Assembly (NCBI RefSeq): GCF_015223195.1
Contig: NZ_JADFUA010000001.1
Span: 248,001 to 312,000 of the forward strand
Direction: 5' to 3'
Source: Chitinilyticum piscinae
Lineage (GTDB): Bacteria > Pseudomonadota > Gammaproteobacteria > Burkholderiales > Chitinibacteraceae
Length of the DNA: 64,000 bases
In this document: piece by piece, positions 55,104 to 64,000 of the stretch
Layout: each line of letters begins with the position of its first letter
Position numbering within the stretch: position 1 is the first letter of the stretch
The notes under the pieces: model-generated
The model's input: only the letters and a program-made list of their open reading frames with translations
Told to the model about the DNA's origin: nothing
The model's database searches: none
Made by a program: the position numbers and the translations under genes

Positions 55104-56618
55104 TCAGCAATCACAAGCCGGCGGCGGGACGACGACCATCCGCCTGCTTTGCAGCAAAACCTGCAGCGCATCTTCCAGCGGGCCGTGATGGCGGGCGACC
55201 AGGCGCAGCGCGCGGTCGGCGCCATTTTCGCCACTGGCCAGCACGTGGCGCGGATAAGCCAGCATCCATTGCTCGTCGGCGGCCAGCCCGGTGCTGGCAA
55301 GCTCCAGCACGAGCGCAGCGATGTCCCGGCTGCGCACACCGGCATATTCGGCCGCCAGCCCGTCACGGATGCAGGCATCACGCAGGCCGTCCAGTTGCGC
55401 CCAAGACAGGGCGGCATGCAGTGTTTCCCAAGCGCCGGGCGCATTGAGCAGGCCGGTTTGCAGCGCACTGGGGGCCATCACGCAGCTGGCCGCCACCGTT
55501 TCCCCGGCATCGGCCAGCAAGCCAGCGTCGGCCAGATTGTTGCCTGCGACACGACCTTCGAGATAGACGTGCCGGCAGTGCCTGGCAAAGAGGGCTTCGG
55601 TCGCCCCGGCCCCATCCAGCGAGCCCAGAAATTCCTCCCGGTCCGGCAAAGTGTCAAAGGCGAAGCGGATGCGGGCATCGAGAAAATGGGCGAATTGCAG
55701 TTGTTCCAGGTGCGCCATTGACGGCGTGATCAGGGAGGACTGTCGGCCATGCAGACCCCGCCCGGTCTGCGCCGGTCCGTGCAGAAAAGCCAGCAGCGAT
55801 AGCGGCGTATCCAGCACGACCAGATCCTCAAAGGTTTTGTAGCTGGCATCGGCGGCGATGGCATGCATCACCGTATCGGGTGCAAATACCCAGCGCAGGT
55901 AATCCGCCAGCCCGGTAAACGGGCGCGCCGGCAGCTCACACAGACGCCGGTCAGCCGGGTAACGCGCACGGGCAAACATGCGCCGCCACAGTTGCAGGCG
56001 ATTTTCGCGCCGCCCCGTGTCATGTCCCGCCTCGAAAGGGCTATTGGCAAACAGTGCGATAAACGCGGGGGCGGCCAGCAACAACAGATTGAGGCTGGCG
56101 ATCGCCTGCGTGGCGGCCACTCCGGTAGTCGGGCCATTCTGTGCCTTGGCGTCCATTCCCGCCGCATGATCCCAGCCCCGGTGCTGTATCCAGTAGTCGT
56201 AAATCGGCCGTGGGGCGCGCAGACGCTGATAGTGCTCCGCTGTCAGCACGGTACTCGGGTGTTCGGCCAGATTGAGCGCATACAGATTGTGCGCCGCCAG
56301 CGCCTGCTCAAGCTCGGACTGTTCGGCAAACACCTGCCGCGCCAGTCGGTTGAGACTCCCCGTTTCGCCAAACACGGGGGCAAACGAGGTTTCCAGATTG
56401 TTGTAGCCATTATCAAAGGAGCTCATGCCCCAGGCACTGCCAACGCCCAGCAGGCTGCCGTCCGACGTGCGCAAGGTGGGCGCTTCCGGCGAGTGCGCGA
56501 AGCGCAGTGCATGCAAGGCGGCAAGGGCAGCTCGCGCATCGCCAGCGCGGCCATCATCCCCGCGCGCGACCGGCAACTCCAGCTCCAGGCCGACACTAAG
56601 GCTGTTGCGCGTACTCAT
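55104..56618 (-). CDS. Glutamate-cysteine ligase-like (GCS2 family) protein
   Basis: About 504 residues, MSTRNSLSVGLELELPVARG. The GLELE start and the later SSFDNGYNNLETSFAPVFG and AQNGPTTGVAATQAIASLNL segments fit the GCS2 / carboxylate-amine ligase family (YbdK/EgtA-like), which joins glutamate to an amine via gamma-glutamyl phosphate. The actual amine is unknown. The ATG overlaps the stop of the MFS gene upstream (ATGA), so the two proteins are coupled. Confidence 0.75.
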   Translation of the reverse strand: MSTRNSLSVGLELELPVARGDDGRAGDARAALAALHALRFAHSPEAPTLRTSDGSLLGVGSAWGMSSFDNGYNNLETSFAPVFGETGSLNRLARQVFAEQSELEQALAAHNLYALNLAEHPSTVLTAEHYQRLRAPRPIYDYWIQHRGWDHAAGMDAKAQNGPTTGVAATQAIASLNLLLLAAPAFIALFANSPFEAGHDTGRRENRLQLWRRMFARARYPADRRLCELPARPFTGLADYLRWVFAPDTVMHAIAADASYKTFEDLVVLDTPLSLLAFLHGPAQTGRGLHGRQSSLITPSMAHLEQLQFAHFLDARIRFAFDTLPDREEFLGSLDGAGATEALFARHCRHVYLEGRVAGNNLADAGLLADAGETVAASCVMAPSALQTGLLNAPGAWETLHAALSWAQLDGLRDACIRDGLAAEYAGVRSRDIAALVLELASTGLAADEQWMLAYPRHVLASGENGADRALRLVARHHGPLEDALQVLLQSRRMVVVPPPACDC

Positions 56619-59023
56619 GACGAAGCCGCCGTGCGATCGCCGTGACGCGCCAACAGCCAGAAGGCGACAGCGCACAGCATGTACATCAAACCGGCAATGC
56701 TCAACCCCGCCTGACTTCCCAGCAAGGCAAAAAGCCCGCCCATGCACAGCGGCCCCAGCAATTGGCCGAGTTTATCGGCGGTACGCTGGATGGCCATCGC
56801 CCGGTTTTTCCCCGCACGCTGCACGGCAGGCAACTGCAGGGCGAAGCTCGATTGCGCCGGACCGCCGAAGCTGCTCGCAATGCCCAACAGGAAAACCGCC
56901 AGCAACATGCCCAAGAGGCCGGCATCCAGATACAGCGCGGCCAGCCCGCTGCCACCAAGCAGCCCGGCCAGTACCACGAAATGCTTGCGCTGCCGGAAAC
57001 GCCCAAGCCAGCGCCCCAGTAAGGGCCCCAGATAAATGACTGAAAGACCATAGACCATCAGAATACGCCCAGTATCGGCCGGTGATGCGCCCTGCGCACC
57101 AAGGTGTAAGGGAAGCGCAAAATACAGCAGACCGACCTGCACGATGGAAAACGGCACAACACACAGGGCCAGCAACGCCAGATAGTTGCGATCCGCCAGC
57201 AGTTCACGCAGTGCACTGGTGCTGGCCGGTGCCAGTGTGCCCTGCGGTGGTGCACGGAAATGGTCGCGCATGAAGGCCAGCGCAAACAGCAGCGGCACCA
57301 AACCCAGCACGGCCGATAGCAAAAATACGCTGCCAGCGCCAAATTGCTCGGCCAGCATGCCGCCGGTGGCGCTGCCACACAGATGTCCGGCAAAAATGCC
57401 TGCCACCAGGCTGGCAATCGCGTGCATTTGCGTACGCGGCGGGCTTGCCGCATAGACGTGGGACTGGATGCCCATCCAGGCTAGCCCATAGCCCAGGCCA
57501 ACCAGACCGCGCGCGGCGATAAAATCGCCAGCGCCACTGCTCAGCGCGCTGAGCAAACCACCACAGGCACAAATCAGTGTGCCGGCCAAAAAGGGCCAAT
57601 GCCAGCCATGACGGTCGGCAAGCCGGCCGGCAAAAAGTGTGGCGAGCAAGGCGAACAGCATTTCGGCTGAGACCGGCAACGCATTCAGGATTTCTGCCGG
57701 AATAACGCGATTTGCCGACATCAGCTGTGCCATGTGCAGCGGCACAATAGCCAGCGGCAAAGCCCAGGCAAACAGCAAGGTGAAGGCAGCCGTGCGCGCC
57801 AGCAACGGGCGGGCACGGCGACGGCGCTCCGACTGCTGATCCCGGTGCATCAGTGCCGCCAGCAGGATCAGCAATTCGCCGACAAAAATGGCCGAGGTGA
57901 GTGCCACCGTGCCCGCATCCGATACCCTATGCCATATACCCTTGGATATCTGAGCGGAAGAAAGCCTGGCACTCAATACCCCCTCCATACTGGATGCAGA
58001 CTGCGAATCTGCCGCCACAATGCGCAGGGGCGTCTGGATCTGCGCTGCCGCGCCCCCCTGCTCGTCCGGGGCGCCCCCAAACCTGGGATGGGTAAAGAGA
58101 GCGCGGCCCTCGGCGTCGTACAGTGTCACACTGGCCAGTTCGGGAATATCGTCAAGCATGCGCTGGAAAGGTGCATCCAGTCCGTGAAAACGCCGGATAT
58201 CTACGCCCAGCGCCAGCAGGCGCTCGAACTCGCGCCCCAGACTATCGCAGGCACGCTGCACATTGCCGGTCAGCCCGGCGAGATAGCTGCTGCGGAAACT
58301 GGTCACGTTGTACCAAGAGAAGACACCCTGCGCGATCAGCACCGCCGCAAAGGGCGCAATGAACAACGCCCGGCGATAGAAGCGCTCCGGGCAACGCTGC
58401 AGCAGCAAAGTGGCCGCAAACAAGAGCAAGAGACCCAGCGCGCTACTCATCAGCAGGCTGCGCAGCATCTGCTCGCGGCTTTCCTGCTGGCTGTTCGTGA
58501 CCGCATCCTCGGACAGCAGAAAGACCAGAAAGCCGCTCAGCTGACGCTCACCGGCATGAATGGGCAAAAGATACAGATGCAGATCATCCCGACGCTGGTG
58601 CCAGAGCACCTCGCCACGATAGCTCGCCAAAGCTGCCCCCACGGGCATCGCCGTGCCCCCCTCTGCCACATCCTGCAGCAGCAGTTGCCCATCCGCATTG
58701 ATGAGTGCCACTCCTTCAATAAAGGGGAGAGTGCGGCGCAAGCCTGCCAGCGTATCGCTCAGTCCATACATCTGAGCCAACGGCTTACCCAGTCGCATGG
58801 CATTTTCGATATGAAACACCTGCTCGTGCCCGCTAATGCGAATCGCGGTAGCGAGCGTCTGCACGCTGGCATTACGCTGAGCCGCCAGCGTCAAGAACAC
58901 ATTGAGCCCTTGGGCGAGCACCAAAATAATCATGCTTGCCAGCAACATGCGCAGCACCACAGGCCGTCGTTGTGACAGGGCGCTGGTGGGGCGAATCTGA
59001 GCGATGCGAAGTATCTGCGTCAT
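56615..59023 (-). CDS. MFS permease fused to N-terminal double sensor
   Basis: 802 residues. Two membrane-flanked periplasmic sensor-like segments occupy about residues 25-190 and 220-400 (TM helices near 25-45, 190-208, 222-240 and 375-395), each with Cache-like strands such as IEGVALINADGQLLLQ and LASVTLYDAEGRALF. A twelve-helix MFS transporter (about 410-800) follows, with LFAGRLADRHGWHWP (motif A-like). Fusion of dual extracytoplasmic sensors with an MFS is unusual. It is coupled to the GCS2-like gene. Confidence 0.85.
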   Translation of the reverse strand: MTQILRIAQIRPTSALSQRRPVVLRMLLASMIILVLAQGLNVFLTLAAQRNASVQTLATAIRISGHEQVFHIENAMRLGKPLAQMYGLSDTLAGLRRTLPFIEGVALINADGQLLLQDVAEGGTAMPVGAALASYRGEVLWHQRRDDLHLYLLPIHAGERQLSGFLVFLLSEDAVTNSQQESREQMLRSLLMSSALGLLLLFAATLLLQRCPERFYRRALFIAPFAAVLIAQGVFSWYNVTSFRSSYLAGLTGNVQRACDSLGREFERLLALGVDIRRFHGLDAPFQRMLDDIPELASVTLYDAEGRALFTHPRFGGAPDEQGGAAAQIQTPLRIVAADSQSASSMEGVLSARLSSAQISKGIWHRVSDAGTVALTSAIFVGELLILLAALMHRDQQSERRRRARPLLARTAAFTLLFAWALPLAIVPLHMAQLMSANRVIPAEILNALPVSAEMLFALLATLFAGRLADRHGWHWPFLAGTLICACGGLLSALSSGAGDFIAARGLVGLGYGLAWMGIQSHVYAASPPRTQMHAIASLVAGIFAGHLCGSATGGMLAEQFGAGSVFLLSAVLGLVPLLFALAFMRDHFRAPPQGTLAPASTSALRELLADRNYLALLALCVVPFSIVQVGLLYFALPLHLGAQGASPADTGRILMVYGLSVIYLGPLLGRWLGRFRQRKHFVVLAGLLGGSGLAALYLDAGLLGMLLAVFLLGIASSFGGPAQSSFALQLPAVQRAGKNRAMAIQRTADKLGQLLGPLCMGGLFALLGSQAGLSIAGLMYMLCAVAFWLLARHGDRTAASS

Positions 59024-59091
59024 TGAAAGTGGCCGTTACAGCGGCAAAGTCCGGTGGGGCCGGACAAGTAAATGTGAGGTGAATTGTATCG

Positions 59092-59113
59092 CCCAGACCC
59101 CAGACCCCAGACC
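59092..59113. repeat. Short tandem repeat, CCCAGAC x3
   Basis: A 7-bp unit repeated three times plus one base, upstream of the MFS and patatin genes. It is in the 250-bp divergent promoter region and might vary in copy number. Confidence 0.7.
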
Positions 59114-59270
59114 GGTATTGGGCATCGACAGCTTTGCCTCCCCGTGTTTTACTACAGCGCGGCAAATCTGGCGAAAGATAACGATATAAATCTGCCAGTA
59201 TGGTGTTTTAGTATGGAAAGCGATTCGCAAATGAGCGATGGATTCCCCGATTTCCCAAGGAGAACGCAGC

Positions 59271-60308
59271 ATGGCAGCAGGCAGCAGCAAAAAGCAGCGC
59301 AAACCCCTCAATCTGGCTCTGCAAGGTGGCGGCTCACACGGCGCATTTACCTGGGGCGTGCTTGATCGCCTGCTGGAGGAAGACTGCTTCGACTTCGACA
59401 GTATTGTCGGCACCAGCGCCGGAGCCATGAATGCTGCCGCGCTGGCCTATGGTCTGAAAGTCGGCGGCCCGGAACAAGCGCGCGCCTGCCTCAGAGAATA
59501 CTGGGAGCTGATGATGAAAACCGGCGCTTATGCCCCGTGGCCATCACTGCTGGACCGTATGATCGGGGACGGCAACATGAATTATTCACCGGTGTTTGAT
59601 TTTGCCGATGCACTGACCCGCATAGCGTCACCCTACCAACTCAACCCCAAGGGCTTCAATCCCATTCAGCCTACCATCGAGAAGGTGATTGATTTTGCCC
59701 GCCTGCGCGAATTGAAGGACACCAGCCCCAAGCTTTTCCTGTGCGCAACCAATGTGATGAACGGCCGGGTCAAGGTTTTCGAGCGCGACGAACTGACCGT
59801 TGACGCCGTTCTGGCCTCGGCCTGCCTGCCCTTCATGTATCACGCTGTAGAAATCGATGGCGAGTTTTACTGGGATGGTGGCTACATGGGCAACCCGCCC
59901 ATTTTCCCGATTTTTTACAACAGCGATTGCCGCGACGTGATGATCGTGCAGATCACCCCGATCAATCTGGCGGAGCTGCCAACCACCGCCACCGCCATCT
60001 TCGACCGCATCAACGGCCTGAGCTTCAATTCCAGCCTGATGCGCGAAATGCGCGTGGTGAATTTCATCAACGGCTTGGTGCGTAAGGGCTTCGACGACGG
60101 CGGCAAGCTGAAGGAAGCCTATATCCACACCATCGACGCCGAGGAAACGATGAACAAGCTTGGCGCGGCCAGCCAGGCCAATCTCGACCGCAGCTACATC
60201 ACTCGCCTGTTTGAGCTTGGACGCAACAAGGCAGAGGCATTTATTCAACAGCATTATGCCAAGGTCGGGGTCGTCTCATCGGTGGATATTGAAGACAAAT
60301 TCTTGTAA
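59271..60308 (+). CDS. Patatin-like phospholipase
   Basis: 345 residues from the ATG at 59271 (AAGGAG upstream). Patatin signatures: oxyanion GGGSHGAF, nucleophile GTSAGAMNA, catalytic DGG in YWDGGYMGNPP. No signal peptide, so it acts in the cytoplasm or is exported by another route. Likely cleaves acyl esters from phospholipids. Confidence 0.9.
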   Translation: MAAGSSKKQRKPLNLALQGGGSHGAFTWGVLDRLLEEDCFDFDSIVGTSAGAMNAAALAYGLKVGGPEQARACLREYWELMMKTGAYAPWPSLLDRMIGDGNMNYSPVFDFADALTRIASPYQLNPKGFNPIQPTIEKVIDFARLRELKDTSPKLFLCATNVMNGRVKVFERDELTVDAVLASACLPFMYHAVEIDGEFYWDGGYMGNPPIFPIFYNSDCRDVMIVQITPINLAELPTTATAIFDRINGLSFNSSLMREMRVVNFINGLVRKGFDDGGKLKEAYIHTIDAEETMNKLGAASQANLDRSYITRLFELGRNKAEAFIQQHYAKVGVVSSVDIEDKFL

Positions 60309-60356
60309 TTCTCGAGCCGGAGCCAAGAACTAGGCCGCCAATAGCATCTGGACAGA

Positions 60357-60403
60357 TGTATGCATCTGCAGGTTTTATTAATCAACCCACTTGGGTGAAT
60401 ACC
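60357..60403. repeat. Possible degenerate hairpin element between convergent genes
   Basis: TGTATGC at the left and ATACC at the right enclose an AACC/GGTT hairpin; span 47 bp rather than 49. It resembles copies A and G only loosely. Confidence 0.3.
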
Positions 60404-60469
60404 TGCAAAGGCAGCGACCAAAATGGCCGAGCAGCCCCAGGAAAACGCCGACAAAGGCCGCTATGTCCA

Positions 60470-62482
60470 TCAAGTCAAGCGCCGCAGATGATAGACAGGC
60501 TGGCGGCCGTAGTTTTTGGCCAATGACAATATGCCCACATATTCGCAGGCATAACGCGCCCCATAGTCGCCTCCCGTCATTTGCGCCTCATGCCGGAGTG
60601 CATTTTCCTCAGCCAGCAGCATGGCAACAAACTGCTGGGATGCATACACATGGTCAGGCAACGAGACCGGCTCCAGACGTGCGGCGCGACTGACATGACT
60701 GCCATATACGATGGGGCGCCCGGTCAGCGGGTGCTCGCCTGAAAAGACTGGAGCGGCATGCAGACCGATACGGACCTGCAGCGGTTTTGAAAGCGAGCCG
60801 TCCGCACTATGCAACTGGCTGATTGCGTCAATCAACGCAAAGGCGTAGTCGGCCATCGCGAGGCTGGTATCCATGACGGCATAAATGGCATCCCCCCAGC
60901 TTTCAATCAAGCGCAATCTAGCAGACGTCTCCGCCAGTAGCGGCTTGACAGCCGCCAAGCGTTGCCACAACGCCGGCAACTCGGCCTCGCTCAACCTGCT
61001 ATAACCGACAATGTCAGCGAACAGCATGGTACTAATGGTACGCTGAGGGAGCACAACGGCGCTGCTCTGCGACTGCACCCCCAAGCCAGTGTTTTTCGGA
61101 ACCTGCATGTCAGCCAAGTTGGCCTGCTCGCGCAGCTCATCCAGATCGATTATTCGCAGCTGCTCAATTTCAGGCCAGTTATCGATAAAATCGGCAGCAC
61201 TGCCGGCATCGCTGGCTGCAGCATAGTCCCATAGCACCAGCAGACTGGGTTGGGCCTGCTGCAGATTCGCTTGCGCCCGCGCCATGCCCTGGATCAAGTG
61301 GTTATTGAAGCGTAGTAGTGCACTATGCCCAAGGAACGACTCTTCGGTAGCATATGTGACGCTGGTTGCCAGTTTGCAAGCATTGCGAAAACGCCGTTCC
61401 CAGTTGCCTGCCGCGTAAGCGACACGATGGCGTACAAAGTCCTCGCGATCAAAGGGGAGAAACAGGTGTACTTCGGCACCACGATCAAGCATCGCCTCGA
61501 CAAATAGCAATTCTGCACCCGCGCTGGCGCAGCTAAAACCGACTTCGGCACCCAGCTCCTCAAGTTCGGCGGCGATTTTTCGTGCCACGGCTTCTTCCAG
61601 CGCAGGAGGAAAGCTGCGGCAGTTTTCCCACGGCGCATCAAGCATCTGCCCAGCAAACACGACAATCCGCGGCGCTGGTAGCTGGTCATGTAATGCGTTC
61701 GGCACGGAAAAACCGCTCGTTTCCAACAAGCGGATGCGATGCAAACTAGCGATCACAGAAGGTAGGTGACGTGGCTGCAGGCTTGCAGCCCGAGCCATGC
61801 GGTAGCTCAGCGCCTTATCATCACCCAGCAGCAGCGCCAACTCGGCCCCCTGATGCCAGTACGGGCCGGCGCGGGCCGTCTCAGCGGCCTCGGGGACCGG
61901 GAGAGCAGCCCAACGCTCCTGCAACAGCCCGGCCAAGCTGCAGGCTGTATCCATATGGCCTCGCATGGCGGCCAATTCGGCGGCCATGAGCCCGTCCTCA
62001 AGGCTGTTGCTAAGCCTGAAGGCGGCACCAGCACTCGTCTCAGCCTGCAACAGGTCACCAGGATCACCCAGGCGGGACCAAAGTTCGACATGAACTTGAC
62101 TTAGCAAGCGCAAAACTTCCGGTGTATCCGCCTCACCCCCCCGGTGACACTGGGTGGCTTCCACGTCCAGCAAAGCCAGCAGCTCGCTGACGGCAGTGGA
62201 AAACTCAGCCTCGTTCTGGTAACGCTCAACAGCGTCGCGGAATGCCTGTGCAAACCGGCGCTCCCGCTGGGAGCTGCTGAGCAAGCGGTTACAGCGAGCA
62301 GCCATCAGCTTCCTGGCCTCTTGGTCAGCACCACCTCGCAGAAGACTCAGTGCGCCCAGCAAATTCAGCTGCAAGCTGGCAGGGTACTCGGCGGCGGCCT
62401 CACGATAGGTGTCATATGCCAGGAAAAATTGCCCGTCATCCAGGTGCGCCAGAAGGCGTTCATACCATTTATTTTCAGACAT
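60470..62482 (-). CDS. TPR-like protein with C-terminal class III nucleotidyl cyclase
   Basis: About 670 residues from ATG 62482 (MSENKWYERLLAHLDDGQFF). Residues 1-260 are TPR-like helical repeats; residues about 260-450 form a mixed alpha/beta region (PRIVVFAGQMLDAPWENCRS, EVGFSCASAGAELLFVEAML) unlike usual sensor domains; the class III cyclase domain (about 485-640) has FADIVGYSRLSEAELP (metal Asp), SWGDAIYAVM and RIGLHAAPVFSGEHPLTGRP. It is likely an adenylate cyclase regulated by a protein partner. Longer upstream frame lacks a ribosome site. Confidence 0.85.
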   Translation of the reverse strand: MSENKWYERLLAHLDDGQFFLAYDTYREAAAEYPASLQLNLLGALSLLRGGADQEARKLMAARCNRLLSSSQRERRFAQAFRDAVERYQNEAEFSTAVSELLALLDVEATQCHRGGEADTPEVLRLLSQVHVELWSRLGDPGDLLQAETSAGAAFRLSNSLEDGLMAAELAAMRGHMDTACSLAGLLQERWAALPVPEAAETARAGPYWHQGAELALLLGDDKALSYRMARAASLQPRHLPSVIASLHRIRLLETSGFSVPNALHDQLPAPRIVVFAGQMLDAPWENCRSFPPALEEAVARKIAAELEELGAEVGFSCASAGAELLFVEAMLDRGAEVHLFLPFDREDFVRHRVAYAAGNWERRFRNACKLATSVTYATEESFLGHSALLRFNNHLIQGMARAQANLQQAQPSLLVLWDYAAASDAGSAADFIDNWPEIEQLRIIDLDELREQANLADMQVPKNTGLGVQSQSSAVVLPQRTISTMLFADIVGYSRLSEAELPALWQRLAAVKPLLAETSARLRLIESWGDAIYAVMDTSLAMADYAFALIDAISQLHSADGSLSKPLQVRIGLHAAPVFSGEHPLTGRPIVYGSHVSRAARLEPVSLPDHVYASQQFVAMLLAEENALRHEAQMTGGDYGARYACEYVGILSLAKNYGRQPVYHLRRLT

Positions 62483-64000
<1,518 letters not shown>

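Overview
This window (about 60% GC, densely coding, short intergenic gaps) looks like the chromosome of a free-living Gram-negative betaproteobacterium, most likely Neisseriales (Chromobacterium/Chitinibacter-like). That placement is inference from gene content and order: dciA / M23 peptidase / secA, dsbA next to a SPOR protein, an RcnA/RcnR pair, a Mg-type HemB, DUF2917 and DUF3291 proteins, and many c-di-GMP and chemotaxis proteins. I see no tRNA or rRNA gene, no intact insertion sequence, no prophage and no CRISPR array.

Layout. 1-13.6 kb is a biofilm and c-di-GMP region: an HDOD protein translationally coupled to a PAS-GGDEF-EAL protein, a LapA-type RTX adhesin on the other strand broken by a 73-bp-period tandem duplication, metY, and a 1210-residue multi-PAS GGDEF-EAL protein. 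13.7-14.2 kb carries the RNase P RNA gene (minus strand) with an enlarged arm. 14.3-17.2 kb has small proteins, two SHOCT lipoproteins, pyrC and tusA. 17.3-21.8 kb is one plus-strand operon: PepSY-like protein, PAP2 phosphatase, cytochrome b561, response regulator, sensor kinase and CDF metal exporter. 21.8-27.3 kb holds a CNP1-like protein, an RsuA-type pseudouridine synthase, rcnA and rcnR with an exact RcnR operator between them, a TauE-like exporter, nudC and a DMT transporter. 27.3-35 kb has a chemoreceptor, an acetyltransferase, an unknown pair, a divergent ParA / basic DNA-binding pair, a Nudix protein, thpR and benE. 35-45 kb holds a soluble TPR-GAF histidine kinase, secA, an M23 peptidase, dciA, dsbA, a SPOR protein and argH. 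45-50.3 kb has elaA, a secreted Gly-rich protein, a thioredoxin-like protein, dadA, a LysR regulator and the DUF2917/DUF3291 pair. 50.8-59 kb is a partner-switching signalling operon (RsbW-like kinase, STAS protein, Cache-HAMP-SpoIIE phosphatase, binding lipoprotein) converging on a glutamate-cysteine-ligase-like gene and an MFS permease with an N-terminal double sensor. 59-64 kb has a patatin phospholipase, a class III nucleotidyl cyclase and hemB.

The strongest unexplained signal is a bipartite inverted repeat, GGGTAT-N37-ATACCC, always 49 bp long. Five copies match exactly and four more match 11 of 12 arm bases. They occur both at gene 3' ends and inside unrelated coding sequences, so the pattern cannot be explained by coding or by a copied element alone. 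Other notable points are the possible on/off duplication in the adhesin gene, the three-hairpin expansion in RNase P RNA, and the 50.8-59 kb signalling/transport locus.
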